Positions 9,566-22,200 are shown, counted from the stretch's first letter. The stretch: 64,000 bases of DNA from Albugo candida (GCA_905220665.1 CAJNAR010000149.1:698962-762961), one strand, 5' to 3'. Program-made: numbers and translations. The notes: a model not told the origin generated them from the letters alone.

Positions 9566-10320
9566 CTTATAGTAAGAAACTATACAGTTAGAAATTTCTA
9601 GGACCATTTTTTACGGCGCGTCATATGAGCCTAGTTTTATTAGTGGAGATGACCTACAGGCCACATAATGCTAGGTTTGTCCTACTTTTTATAAAAATGC
9701 AATTTTTAGCCCTAGGATCCCTTGCAAATTCGATAAATTGGACTTCAGATTCGGACTCAGGGCACTCAATTACATCTATTCCACATAAATTTGATGGGCT
9801 CGCGGAACATTTTGTCGATTTCACGAGACGAATTGCGCTCGTTTCGGAAACCAAGTTGCCTAGCGAATCTACTCGAACGGATCTGATATCGTAAGAAATG
9901 GTTACCCCAAACGGATTCTTACTCCCAAGAGCTCATTCGAAAGCTCTGGAAATGCTGAGTCGATGACAACCAGACGGTTTGGTCACTGATGCTCGGTTCG
10001 CGCGCTAGGTCAAAATACCAAAAATAGCGGGTTTTGGTGGTTTTTGACCACCAAAACATGGTTCCGGACATCTACCAATACATGACGAATCACTGATGGG
10101 TGTGAAATGATTTGCTGCGTCGAATGCGCTATACCATGTCGAGAGGGATGAAGAAACACCGACGTTATTCCAGAAATAGTGGCAAAAATGGCGATTTTTG
10201 GCGACACTTTTTGAGTCACGAATGGTACCGTACCATACGCTACAGTGGGTACTTTCTGAACGAGTTTTTTGTAAAACATTCTCCAGAAAAATGCGCATCT
10301 TTTGCGCTACGTCGGATTAG
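9566..10320. other. No recognised gene; short hairpin at 10,031-10,057
   Basis: I recognise no gene. A perfect 11-bp stem (GTTTTGGTGGT at 10,031-10,041 and ACCACCAAAAC at 10,047-10,057) with a 5-nt loop is the only clear structure. Overlapping open frames near 10,005-10,298 exist in both strands and have no family signature. Confidence 0.35.
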
Positions 10321-10674
10321 GCCACGAGTACGGTAACCTTCGATGAAAATCCCAGTCTCACACTTCCTTCACCAACATTTGAACGGGGAATTGCAATTGT
10401 CATATCGCCGCGCAGCATTCAGAGTGTTTATGCTTCTATCAAGTGGTTACGTCATGTTGGTTGTACGCTACCGGTCGAATTATGGTATCGCGCAGATGAG
10501 TTTCCCTTTATAAACATGATAGAAGGTAAAACTATCGCTACTCATCCGATTATAGCTGACTTGATAGAAACACACCATGTGTTCCTTCGACAAATCGATC
10601 CAAAGGCCCAGGCTGAATCCTGGTTCACTAAAGTCTACGCTGTTTCGTATTCCGCATTCAAACAACTTCAATGA
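10321..10674 (+). pseudogene. Glycosyltransferase (GT71 / alpha-mannosyltransferase-like) N-terminal fragment
   Basis: An open segment ending TGA at 10,672-10,674 reads RGIAIVISPRSIQSVYASIK, WLRHVGCTLPVELWYRADEF, then LIETHHVFLRQIDPKA and WFTKVYAVSYSAFKQ. This matches the start of the catalytic domain of putative mannosyltransferases of family GT71, Golgi enzymes that add mannose to glycans, abundant in oomycetes. The DxD-containing part that normally follows is missing, because the frame stops directly after it. There is no clear start codon or signal anchor. It is a truncated relic. Family assignment is by pattern only. Confidence 0.65.
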
Positions 10675-11174
10675 ATTTCTGTCGTGAACGCGAAAGGTCT
10701 ACATGCACGCACCGGCTAGAATTTCACAAATGATGAAATGAGAGTGCAGCATCCAGCATTTTGCAAGTGTAGACTTGTACCTTCAAGCTGGCTATCATAG
10801 TGTCATTCCAAATCTCTCAGATAACCACAACGTGGTTCCTGGGTTGGCTTCCCTGCTCGTCGTTATCTTTGCTTGTTTGACTACAGCGAATAAAATGTTT
10901 CAAATCTTGTCACTCCATTTTTAAGCATTTCCATTTGGATGCCGCACATTTCTTCAAGCTTGTCGCGCTTCTTAGCTTCATGATCTAATATAGCCGCTAG
11001 TATCATTAGATGACTTTTGTAATTTTCCCCAGCTCATGCTTGCAGGCGCACATGTGAAAACTTGATCTCCGACATGCTATTTCATAGCCTGAACCCGTGC
11101 TCGTACACCATTTGATGCATTAGAAAAGACCAATCGGAACTTCTGCGTAATTCATTTATAGACCGAAAGGTGTG
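10675..11174. other. No recognised gene
   Basis: About 500 bp with no recognisable gene, RNA or repeat. It may include decayed downstream parts of the glycosyltransferase, but I could not read any. Confidence 0.35.
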
Positions 11175-11295
11175 TACAAGTGTATGAATCTAGAACTGTC
11201 GTGAGAAAGCCTCCTTTGTGAATGCATTCCTCAGTGTGAGCAAAAAACTACTTACTTCTACCGCTTGATGGATTTTGACAATCCCAACCGCGATC
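11175..11295 (+). repeat. Repeat copy R-c, diverged and partial
   Basis: The segment shares with R-b the blocks GAGAAAGCCTCCTT, GAGCAAAAAACT and CGCTTGATGGATTTTGACAA in the same order and orientation. It has only the outer part of the repeat and is more diverged. It shows that the family is dispersed. Confidence 0.5.
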
Positions 11296-11399
11296 CACCA
11301 TCTCACTTTCTACAATGTGTTGACACCAGCTTAGGGACCTTATAGGAGTGACCTCTAGAAGCAAGTAATATCTTAGTGGTGGATGCAAATTTGAAGTAG

Positions 11400-11767
11400 A
11401 CTACTATCGAGCTAGATGCAATCATATCGCAAATCGGAATTGCATGGAATCGAATTGTTCGTTGTATTCTTGCAAGAATACCTCCCAATTCATCGATTCC
11501 AGTACATCACGATACCGGTTATTGGGTAAGTCAAACGCATCGCCTTCACATCCCAATTTACACCGATTCCCAAGTCGAATTTCTTGTGGGTCTGCATCCA
11601 ACCGGAATGAACATCGTGGAATTGAAACAAGCTTACGTGTACGAACAGAATAATGCCAGCAAACACGCAGTTCAGAATCGCTGGACACGAGCACGCATCC
11701 ACTTGATACTCGACTATGTGGAAGACCACTACGCTCCGCTGTCCTTCTTCTCACTGACGAATCAGTT
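11400..11767 (+). pseudogene. Aspartyl/asparaginyl beta-hydroxylase-like fragment
   Basis: After a TAG at 11,397-11,399 the plus frame runs open into the LINE at 11,768. It contains IPVHHDTGYWVSQTHRLHIP, then VEFLVGLHPTG, then NNASKHAVQNRW followed by RIHLILDYVEDH. This is the double-stranded beta-helix core of the Fe(II)/2-oxoglutarate oxygenases of the aspartyl/asparaginyl hydroxylase family. The metal ligands are visible as H-x-D in HHD and as the His of HAVQN, and the RLHIP strand is also present. The reading frame is intact through about 120 residues. The N-terminal part and the C-terminus are lost, the latter at the junction with the LINE 3' end. It is probably a host gene destroyed by LINE insertion. 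Confidence 0.72.
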
Positions 11768-12254
11768 GAAGGTGTCTATATTACTAGAATTAGACTAACT
11801 GACTTCTCTAGTTGCCAAGGCTATCTTAAATAACATATATAGATATAAAAAACCTTTCGTGAAATACCTGTGGGAGATGATAATATGCCTTCTCGTTGAT
11901 AATCTCGTATCGTAGTAGCCTCAGCACCATTAATACGAGACTGTGTCCAGCTTGTAAATGCTGTAAAGTTGAAAAAGATGTAAAGTTGTGAAAATGGTCC
12001 AAAAGTACCGTGGTTTGCAAATTGGTGTGCGCCACACTACGGTGAGTATAACCAGCCAACTAGGACTAGGATCTGAGTTGCACTTGCATTTTGACTTGTC
12101 TGTGCCATACCCGCAGTAATGATCTTCGGCTTCTGAAAAATCCACCAAATGATCCTTGCGTTGCGAGTTGATCCAGCACCTTTGCAAGCCGAAGGCGTCC
12201 CTCTTGGTCGTAACACTGTCTTCGAAAGTACCGAACGTGCGCACTAAACGTGGT

Positions 12255-15200
12255 TTAGATCACGGAAAGTGCTAGAACTGTCGGAGTCGCTGATCGCGGA
12301 TCGAACAAACAACAATTCCGATCTGTCCAGACGAAGTGCAGTGTCACCGCTTGCAATGCAAGCCATAAATCTGATAAAATCTCTAAATATTCTTTCCAAT
12401 CCGACCGTACTGTTGGGACAATTGCACATGCAATATGCGTCCAACGTGGTCGAGAGGAGAAAAACTGATCCCAACTAGGGAGTAACTCCCTCCATAACTG
12501 TGCCGTGTGATTGCACTCTAAAAAGAGATGTTGATCGGATTCCACTGCCCCACACGAAGGCTGCGTGCACAATATAATGTAGGGCTGAATATTTGTCAAT
12601 AACCAGAAACGATATCGAACTGGCAACATCCGAAAGGCTAGACGAAACTGTAGATCTTCGTAAATAGGCAATACACGTTTTCGAAGATGCCGTGATGTAG
12701 CCATAAAAGTTCGAACTCGTTCTGAATCCAGTGCGTCCGATCTCTCCCGTGATGACCAATGTGTCGACATCGGATGACTCTTGGTTGGTTCGGAAGGTTT
12801 CCAGACGATTCGTGAGAGTTGTAAGCGTGGAATAGGAGGAAAATAATGTTTCCTTTCCTTGGTTTTTACTCCCACATAAAATGATCTGCCACTTGTGGTT
12901 GGTGTAATCCAAGTGATGATACCAATCGTCGAGTGGATACGCTGGAGAATGTGAGTGACTTCATTGTAAAGTCGACTCAGCAACTTTTCTTCAGACATAT
13001 CCCATGTGTTCAGCTCTTCGTCGTTGTAATAGTTGGCGACGAAATCTTCCTTCGTTGGCGATGTGTCGCCTTCCCGAAAAAAGTCTTGAAGACTTCGGAT
13101 CTCGAAAAGCGTAGCGAACGATTTCCGAAATGTGCGATGTGGTTCGTCCACCATACCAAGATTGTACCAGACGTTTTGCGTACTCGGATTACGAGTAGCA
13201 GCTTCGTAATGTAACTTCTGGTCGCAGTGAAACCACATCGGTTGTTCCATGTAGTACTGACGGCGTTGTGAAACATTTAAGTCTGATATTGAAATGCTCC
13301 AATCCATCTGATGCCACATTTTAAATGCGTGTTTCCACCATGAAGATGTGCTTTCCCAATGAACCATTTTCCCATGTCGATGTGGTGCGATGGTGAATAC
13401 ATCCATCGGCTTGTGTGGTCCAAAGGAAGGTTGGATGAGTTGTAATAATTCCGTCGAAGCAGTTGTCCAATTCGCAGGAATACTTGTTGACGCATCGGAT
13501 GCGAATTGCTGAAGGAATTGAATACGTTGTAGCTTTAGTCGTCCCACCAATAAAAGAACTTGTAGTCCACCATCTTGTCGGCGAAGATATAAAAATTCTT
13601 TGCTGAGTAGGTGAACATGTTTTGAATGTTTTTTGTGTTTCCGATCAAGCACAAATCGATTTAACATCGATTGCCACTGTCGAATAGTCACTGCTGGTAT
13701 GTCCACGTGCATCGTGTAATGCCACAAACGTGATAAAATCATCGTCTGCGCAACCAGTAGTCGACCACGAACAGTTCTTGCTCGTCGAAACCATACACCA
13801 AACCCATCGTAAAAACGCTTGTCGAGAGTTGAAATAACCATCGAATGAGTTGGTTTCTGGCCGAACGGAATACCCAAATACTTGACCGAATCCTCCGGAC
13901 CCATTATGGTCAAATTGGGAATACGTGGACATGGCTTGGTCCGATTCAACGAGAGCAAAGATAATTTACTCAAGTTGAGTTTCGCACCCGATCCATCGCA
14001 ATAGACTTGGACGAGTTCGAGTTGCGTCAAAACACCGTTTGGTGTCGCTGAAAGCAATGTCGAATCGTCCGCAAAACAATAATCCAGTTGCGACAGTCGT
14101 GCCATTAATCCAAATGCCATGTTCTTCATGTTGACGAAGTAAATTTCCCAAAGGTTCGATCGTCATCAGAAAAAGTAATGCTGAGAGAGGATCACCTTGT
14201 TTCACTCCACGTTGTGGTGTAATGGACGGTGTTATATTTCCATTAATCATCAACTGCGCGACTGCGCCTTTGTGTTATTGTACAAAAGGCGAATCCAATC
14301 GATGAAACTTTTTCCAACGCCCATTTTTTCCAAAACGCGAAACATGTACGTCCAATTGACTCAATCATAAGCTTTCTCAGAGTCGAGAAAAGTCGCATAA
14401 GCTTCCTCCCCACGATGAGTGACCAAGTCTTGAATGTCGGTCAGATGTCGAATATGGTGATGCATTGACCTTCCTCGCACGAATGCTTTTTGATCTTGAT
14501 GGATCAATTTTGGCGAAAACGTTGCAAGCGATACGCCAACACTTTAGAAAGTACTTTCACATCGACGCAAAGCAGTGCGATCGGTCGATAGTTGCCAGGA
14601 TCACCTCGTGATCCTTTCTTGTATAAAAGTGTGATTGCTGAGTGACGTTGTGATCGAAGTAAAATTCCTCTTTCTAGCTGATATTCGAACACGATCTTCA
14701 GACACTCGCCAAACGTTTCCGGATCAAGCTGATAAAATGCAGCTGCTAGTCCATCCATACCTGGAGAAGAACTACTCCGCATGTGCTTGATCGCTTCCTC
14801 CATCTCGGTCGTACCTAACCGAGTTGAGAGACGTTCTTTCTCTGCTGAGGCAAGGGAAACTTGAATCGAATCGAGTAACTTTTTTTGCTTTCTTTCACTT
14901 GGAACATTTGAGTCGGTCTCTGAGCTTTAAACAGAGACCATGACACCACCCCAATGATCTCTGAATTCGTCAATAATCTCCCTCGGGTTCGATGTCACGG
15001 TACCACATTTTTTTGTAACATTTTCGATCGACACGCGACGACAAGAACTATCCGGAGGGCGAAAAAAATGCTTGGAAGAGTTCTCCATGTGCTTCACGTG
15101 ATGGTCGAAGCTTTCATCTTGGTTGTATTTCGCATTGTTTTCGACTGAGATTCTAAATTGTTGGAGACTCGATTCGTAAAAATACCGTGACTCATTGGTG

Positions 15201-16274
15201 TCTTGGATGCGATATCGAGCTGCTGCGAATTCCAAAAAACGCTGGCTAGACTCAACATCACGTCGGCTATCTTTTTCAACCTTTTTTTCAATGCTTTGAA
15301 GCTGTTTCTTGATTTCGTCTTCCAACTTTCCCACATTTTACCGGGATTCGAAGTTGTCCTTAACTGTTTGAGCACCAAAATCGCTTCCAATTTGATTGCT
15401 TCGACAACTTTAGGATATTCAAATAGTCGTAATGAACATTTCCAATATCCTCGACCCGGAGATTGAGTTGGATTTGCAAAAGTTACTTTTTGTGCCAGAT
15501 GATCTCCCGCATGTCGTGGACGGAAATACTCAGAGGTTTTGTATACCATATTGAATAGCTCTTCCGACATGCAGATGTAATCAAGTCGATTCTTGCGCGG
15601 TAATGGTCCTGTAAATACTTTTTCAGTCGGATTTTGGATTCGCCAAGCGTCTACCACACCCAACTGTGAAAGCCATTCCAAACACGCTAATCGACTTGGT
15701 TCGTGTCGAATTGTTCCACTCGAAGCATCGATAGCTGGATCGAGTGGTGTGTTGAAATCACCAAATACGATATGTGTTGCGGTCGATTCGAAAGTGTTTG
15801 CAAAGCAATAACTCATAAAAACCCACTCGTTCCTCGGCCTTGACCGGTGCATATACTTTGTGAATATACACCGGTGCATCGTGAATGAGAAGACGCAAAA
15901 CCAAATAACGATTTCGAATGTTTCGTTCGGTGAGTTCTTCAGCTGTTGAGTAACCGGGAAAGTCTGAACGAAGGGTTGTCATGACGCCGCCACTGCGGTT
16001 TTGAGTCGGATGGAGAAAAGCACTGTTGGGGTCATTGACAAACATTTTGTGCTGTATTTTTGAGGATAATAAAAACTGAAATGAGTCCAGTTGGTTGCGA
16101 TCGTGAAACTTCGTTTCTTGAACACAACAAATGGAGTGTTGTGATAGGATGTGGTCGATAAAAAGATGACCATTTTTATGAATTCCATTAACATTCACCG
16201 TGAGTGCTGATATATTGTTCCACGTTGAAATAATCGAGGAGCACTTAGCATTCACGCTGAAGTGGACTAGCAAT
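12255..16274 (-). pseudogene. LINE-A1 ORF2: endonuclease, reverse transcriptase, zinc-binding C-terminus
   Basis: The endonuclease shows LTVNVNGI, VQETKFHD, a GDFNTP motif, NRLDYICM and GDHLAQ, the order seen in APE-type LINE endonucleases. The reverse transcriptase shows NYRPIALLCVDVKVLSKVL, RGVKQGDPLS and FADDSTLL (catalytic Asp pair), then KYLGIPFG. A long frame from 14,129 to 12,255 carries the C-terminal CTQPSCG, HLFLECNHTAQLW region of the zf-RVT type. Breaks include one extra T in the endonuclease near 15,805, a frameshift near 15,315, a stop between endonuclease and RT (14,929-14,931 region), and frameshifts near 14,510, 14,255 and 14,080. In life it would nick target DNA and prime reverse transcription there. 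Confidence 0.85.
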
Positions 16275-18509
16275 GAACCTCGTTTCACCATCTTCTTTTG
16301 AGAGGTGAAGTGTTGCTTTCTCTTCTGGGAAAAAGCTGAGATTGACTGAGAGCTCGCCGATATCGCCACAGAGAAGTCCACGCCATCTACCTCCAAAATC
16401 ATTGAGACCAACACTTTATGCCCACGTCAGAGCGGAAGAAGGATATGATCACATTGGTTGGAAGTAAACAACAATGATGACCCGGAATCCAAATCCCTGG
16501 TCCATCGGTGAGATAGTGGATCCAGTGATCGTTTGTGTAGAATGTCGGAGCAGTACACATAAATAAAAGTTCCAACAGCGCGAGTGCTTTCGTTGCTCGA
16601 GTCAAACCGATAACGATGTCCGGCACTGACGTCCACCACGACATTACTTTCTCGAACAAAACAGATCGCTTGGAGGGAACTTTGCCACCAACGTGGTGAC
16701 TCCATCGCGTCGCAAACGTAACATCTTCGCCGAGATTGTGTGTTGCGAAAACGCAATTTATCATGATTAGATGCGCCACTTCATCCAAAGCTTTATCGTT
16801 CGACTCCATACAAGCGAGTAGCACACCATTCATCGTGATCAGATGATTTTGTCCGGATTTATGCAGAACTGGATTAGCTTTAGCACATGAGGGATGCAAG
16901 CATCCGATTGAACCAGCTTGTTTGGTCGGAGGGAGTGGAGGGCATTTTTGGAATCGATTTCCATTATCCCCCCTATTTCACCAACTCGGGTTGGTCGCTC
17001 CGATTTCTCGATTGTTGTGTGCCTTTTCTGATAAAAGTGTGCCGCCTTTTTCGAGGTGGCCACCTCTTGTGGCATCCGTGCTTTCACGGGGATGATTTGA
17101 ACGCGATTTCCATTCTCCGGATTGGCAACCGCTTCTACTTCTTCGATCTCCACCTCCATAGTTGCGAGTACAGAAAAATAATCACTCGTCGCTAGTTTCG
17201 GAAGCGCAAGAGGTGGTGCTTTGGAGACCAAGTGTTCGAACGGCTCCACCCGGTTACGTTTTCCACTCGTCCATGCCAACTTCATGGATACATCCCCATC
17301 CCGCTCTACCCGTGGTTGTGAGCATGACTGACTGGTCAGTTGGAGGATGGGAGGAGGCGGCTGCAATAAGGCTGATGCCCCTGGTGGTGTGATAGTTGGG
17401 GGAGTATTGAGCTCCAACGAGATTTGATCGGAGAGCTTCCGTTCAGTTTTCCTCGCTTCCAATTCTTGACTGTGAACTGGCTTCACTACCGTTTGTGATG
17501 CCACCACGAGCACCGTTGGCGCGTTTGTTTGTTTTGTTTGCTTTTTTGGTTTTTGTTGCGGTTGATTTTGAATGTGGTTTTGCTTTTTCTTTTGCTTGTT
17601 CGATTGTTGTTGCCGTGCTACCGTGGTTGATACAGCACACAAATCCATGCAATAAGGACCACGTTGACCAAAACGTGGTCGTTCCGATGGGATAGGAGCG
17701 TGTTTCCCTCGCACAGGGTAAAGCAACTTTTCGTATGCAATTTGTTCGCATACTTTACCGATGCGGACCAGCTGTAGAGGGCACGTAGGAGTACTAAAGT
17801 ACACTCTCCACGTCGACATCACGACACCCTTGCACGGAACAGTTTCGCGGAAAGTAGCAAAGACTACTGGACATCCTAGACTGTGAAGGGAACGTAAAAT
17901 CGGAATCCGTTCTTCCTCCACGCCTACTCCAAATATATCCAGGTAGTATTTGGATTCGAGAGAATCGTACTCCCGAAAGTATTGAGACCCGAGGATGGTT
18001 ATCGGCTGGCAATCCAGCTGCTGACAAGCATCCTCGGTGGAAACCATCACTCGAACATTCCCACCAGGCATCTTTGATACTTGAGCAATGGCTCTGCTCT
18101 CCAGTAGACTCTCGAATACTGGATTCTCATGATCTTTCATAAGGGAAGACAGGATTTTTCCGTTTGGTGTACGCACCAACGCTTGACCTGTTTCCAGAGT
18201 CATGGGAAAGGTGGCTTTGGAGACCTTAAAAGGCTTCGCTGCCTCCAATTTGTCTGCCAACACCGACCACTCGGGATGTTGTTCATCAGCATACAATCGC
18301 ATAATAGACTCGATGTCCGAGGCTTTCGGCTTTGGGAGCTCCACGCGAAATTTCGCTCGAGCTCTTGCCTGGTCCTTACGCAAGGACTCCTGTGACTTGA
18401 TAAGGTCAGCAAGAGTAGGACTTTTAGTGTCGTCCACAGTTGCAGTTGCAGTTTTCTTTGGGTCACGCTGTGACGAGGCAATGACAGACCGCACGTACCT
18501 CAACGACAC
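16245..18509 (-). pseudogene. LINE-A1 ORF1 (gag-like)
   Basis: A frame of about 556 codons is open from 18,509 to 16,839. The C-terminal part continues in other frames to the stop at 16,245-16,247. The N-terminal part has a conserved charged segment (SQESLRKDQARARAKFRVEL). A middle domain follows (MSTWRVYF, then RPRFGQRGPYCMDL), then a Q/N/K-rich stretch around 17,560-17,650 and a Pro-rich stretch. I see no CCHC knuckle. ORF1 products of such LINEs usually bind the RNA, but this family is not one I can name. The first codon is uncertain because the open frame extends past the only candidate GTG, with no good ATG. A frameshift lies near 16,845. Confidence 0.75.
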
Positions 18510-18540
18510 AAAAGCGACGGAACTGCAACCTGGGTAAAGA

Positions 18541-18924
18541 GCAGAACAGTGGTCTATTTTTACTTTTAGATTTTGAGTGCTGTAGATCTAAAAGATCTGG
18601 GAGACCTTTCGAGCTCTAGTGATGGAGACCGTTTTAGAGATTAAAGAGTTTTAAGAAGTAAGAGAACTGATTTTGGACTACCGAAGTCACTACAATGGTG
18701 CAGGTAGTCGCACCGATATTTGTTTCTCCTTACAATTGTTGAAAAATTTACCTAAATTATCCTACTTTGTGTTCTGCTCGGACTCAGAGTTTTGCTTATA
18801 CAAATCGGAAATATTAGACAACGCGATAAAGGGCATCTAGCCTCTGTTAATCCCACGATTCAAAATTGCCTGTGATACTCTATTCTTGAAGTACGTGTCC
18901 TGGGCATCACGGTATTAATCATCA
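18541..18924. other. No recognised gene; may contain LINE-A1 5' UTR
   Basis: Nothing recognisable. Part of this may be the 5' UTR of LINE-A1, but it does not match the 5' UTR of LINE-A2 at 33.6-33.8 kb. Confidence 0.35.
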
Positions 18925-18985
18925 ATTGGAGGTGTCTATATTAATAGAGTTAGACTAACTGACTTCCTAGAAAGTGCTATCTCAG
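18925..18985 (-). mobile_element. Short LINE-A 3' tail fragment
   Basis: AATTGGAGGTGTCTATATTA followed by TTAGACTAACTGACTTC matches the terminal bases of LINE-A1 at 11,768 onward. Only about 45-60 bp are recognisable, a severely 5'-truncated insertion. Confidence 0.6.
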
Positions 18986-19080
18986 TAGACTCACTCTAGA
19001 AGGGAGATGCAGGCCCCTACACCCTAAATAAACTGGATTGCCTGCAACGAAGAAATAAAGGCGACGAGAGACAAACTACC

Positions 19081-19251
19081 TACAAGAATATTATCGTCAT
19101 ACCGACGAAGCATATAGAAGAAAGAGCTGGGTCGATCGACCACTCTGGACGCATTAGGTAATCACCGGATAGCTATGTTAGGGTTGAAGCGATAATCCAA
19201 GATAATATACACTTCATTTTTCACCTTTTGCAGTACACTTCCGAATTATCA
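19081..19251 (+). repeat. 5' LTR of the copia element
   Basis: About 171 bp aligning with 23,599-23,780. Shared blocks include ATCGTCATACCGACGAAGCA and GACGCATTAGGTAATCACCG. It ends AATTATCA and begins TACAAGAATAT, so the usual TG start is mutated. Small deletions relative to the 3' LTR (for example ATTCAACTC missing near the end) indicate age. Confidence 0.85.
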
Positions 19252-19255
19252 GGTT

Positions 19256-22200
19256 ATGCGCCCAATTGAAGAAACTGTTGCCACGGACCAGTCCAGCGAG
19301 CAGACGAGTGTAGCCACCGGTCGCGAATAGGCTGGTGAGCCACTTGAAGAGAATAGAGAGGTCAATAATGATGAAAGCACGAAGGGAACTGAGGAGAAGC
19401 TGCTGGATCTACTCACAGGCCTCGGAGAGCGCATGGAGCACCCAGAGGAGTCGCAAAGGCGACCGGATGAGAAAGAGCAGATGAAGGGACGACAGGAGAG
19501 CGCATCGAATCATCATTGGGACAGGGAATGGCCGTGCATCGCAAGGCTTTGGACATGATGCCGCTGCGAACCGTCATACCTACGTTATCGCCGGCTACAT
19601 ACTTCGGTACGAGGAAGCCGGGATAAGCACAGGCGGCAAAGAATGTTGAAATGGCGCAGGTGCCACAGCCGGTGATACCGCAGCACTACGTGCCACCGTA
19701 GGCATACCAAGTGCCACATATGCAGCATCCAGCACATCCGCCAGTTGTGCAAATTGGGCGTGTGCCTGACGCGAGGCAAAGAAAGCTTGGAGTACACCCA
19801 TTTGATGGAAAGAAATTATACCTAGGATTGGGTACTGGGTTCCTGTCATGAGGCAAGCGATTCTTGAGGCAGTGCAGTTTGACGAGCGTGCATGTGATTT
19901 TCAGTGATCAGAGGATGTGAAGGTCCATGTCCTCGGGCATTATTTGAAGGGAATGGCTGAGAGGTACTACAATCAACAAGTGGAATGCTGGTGGGAGGAG
20001 GAGCAGGCGCTCGAGCATGCGATGCAGCGACTGCTCCACACGTTCAGCACTAAAATTACTCTTGCCCAGAGTATGAAGCTGCTCACTATAGCAAATAGCG
20101 CCACGAAAAGCTGGACAGAGCATTACTTATACCTGGTAGCGATCAGCGAGGCGTCTGGAGGTGCCGATAACCACGTTCTGGACAATATTGTTTGCAGTAC
20201 GAAGACTCGGAAATGCGAGTGGCGATGCTTTCGAGGCTAAATTTAGCTCGTACTGACTACTTGAGGCAGGCTGAAGAGCTGGAGCACTTTGCTAAGTCTC
20301 CGAGAATGATTTATAAGGAAAGCAATTCGAGAAGGACTCGGTCAACGTGATACATCCCGAAAGAAAAGACCCAAGAAAGTGTTTCAAGTGCGGAAAGATT
20401 GGTCATGTGAAAGCAGGAGCCCAAAAAGAAAGGGAGATCGATCAAATGATCAGAAGCCGACTTTGTGCTAGCAGTGAAGGACAGGACTTTTGCTCAAGGA
20501 TACTGGATACTAGACAGAAGATCAAGTCGTCACCTGGTGAATGTCCAAGACTCTTGAATAACTTCGAGGTACACTAGCGAGTGTATGGCTGTAGACGGAG
20601 GAGCTCTATGGATCACGAAACGTGGAACGGCCATTCAAACGACGTTAGTGATGGGAATAGTGACAAGAGTGCAGCTTTCAAACGCATAAAATATGCTGAG
20701 CACCTTGAGCGAAACATCGTTTCGTATGGTTTACTGGAGACAAAAGGATATGGCATATCGTATCGTGGTAAGAAACTTGTGGTCGCTGGAATAAATGGTG
20801 GACCGGTCATCTTCAACGTGGAAACGATGAACAATAATCTGATTGTTCTTGTGAAAGATTTCAAGAATGATTTGCGTGCCGGTGATGTTCTGATGTCGGT
20901 GCTGACTCAGAACAAATTTGAAGCTGATCAGGACATGCAAAAAGGATCCCTCATGCATTTTGATCGGCGTTTTGGACATATTCATTATGACACGACCATC
21001 AGTATGGCGAAGGAACCACCGTCTGGTATTCTGCTAACAGACGAGTTACGTTCGAACTGTCTTGCCTGTGAGTAAGAAATCAAAGCAAAATACGGGCGGA
21101 AATTCACAAATTGACGTGGTTGGAGGAGTCACATGCTCGGATTTGAAAGGATCCATTACTTCACGATATCGACTGGAGAACCGTTATATGGTGAACTTTA
21201 TCGACCATCGCACAAATTACTGCGGGGTATTAATAGTCAAGACTGAGGACGTCGCGGATTAGAAGTTTAAGCAGTTCATGGCCTTTTTAGAGCGTCAGTT
21301 CAGCTATCGGATTCACGTGCTGAGGACCGATGGAGGAGGTGGATACCGGACGCTGGACTTATTTTGCAAGGAAGAAGGAATCGCGCGGCAATTTAGCGAG
21401 CCACGAAATCAGGCGAGAAATGATAAAGCAGAAAGGATGCATCGAACCATTATGAAAATGGTGCGTAGCATGGTGTATGCATGTGGACTTCCATTAAGCT
21501 ACCGGGGAGATGCCGCGTAGTAGGCGGCATACATCTTAAACAGGAGCCCAAGAAAGTCGAATGAACGGAGGAGATCTCCGCTGGAAATGCTGAATGGGAC
21601 TGTGCAAGATCTGAGTGATGTTGCTGTGTTTGGATCAACATGCACGGTGCATCGTGACGCAAGAAACAAATCTCTGGGAGAGCGAAGAAATACTGGCGTG
21701 ATTATTGGGAAAAGTGATAAGGCAAGTGGTACCAGCTGTGGTGACTCAGCACGTCAGAAACGTGGAACAGTAACAAAGGAACAGAACGCGCATCTGAGAA
21801 GAGTTCATCTCGCTGATGTCGAAGATTTGAAGAAAATGGCGGCCAAGAAATCGTCAGGAAAGCATCCAGGAGCGGTTTCGGACAAGAAGCTTAAGGACGC
21901 AGATATAAAAAGTGTGGGCGTGTGATAGGCACCGCACCAGGTTAGTGGGACGAAAAGACGCTGCAGCAGCTGTGGTAAAGGACAGTGACAGGGTCGAAGA
22001 AACGCAGGTCATGGTTAATAGTGTGCGAGAATAAGACCCTTAAAACTATGGAGAAGCAATCAAAAGTGAGCTCAAGGATAAATGGCTGATCGCGATGACG
22101 GAAGAGCTCGATGCTATGAAGGACAATGGAGTCTGGGTGGGAAAAGTACCACCATAAAAGAGTCACGTGTTGCACACCAAGTGGGTATACAAGACCAAGA

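Larger units (their letters stand above)
11768..18540 (-). mobile_element. LINE-A1, L1-type non-LTR retrotransposon (minus strand)
   Basis: Read on the minus strand it has ORF1 (18,509 to about 16,245), an apurinic-type endonuclease (about 16,270-15,500), reverse transcriptase with FADDSTLL, a C-terminal zinc-binding region, and a 3' UTR of about 500 bp. The tail ends without poly(A), at ATATAGACACCTTCAA next to CTGA. The 5' boundary is uncertain because the 5' UTR (about 18,510-18,540 or beyond) does not match LINE-A2. I could not find a target duplication of the 3' flank. Several frameshifts make it inactive. Confidence 0.88.

Noticed and set aside
10005..10298. Two long overlapping minus frames
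   Set aside because: They overlap each other in different frames and a plus frame as well, with no recognisable family.
17443..17751. Alternative frames inside LINE ORF1 (Asn/Gln/Lys-rich region) read as proteins on either strand
   Set aside because: These are shadows of a low-complexity part of ORF1, which is the frame conserved between the two LINE copies.
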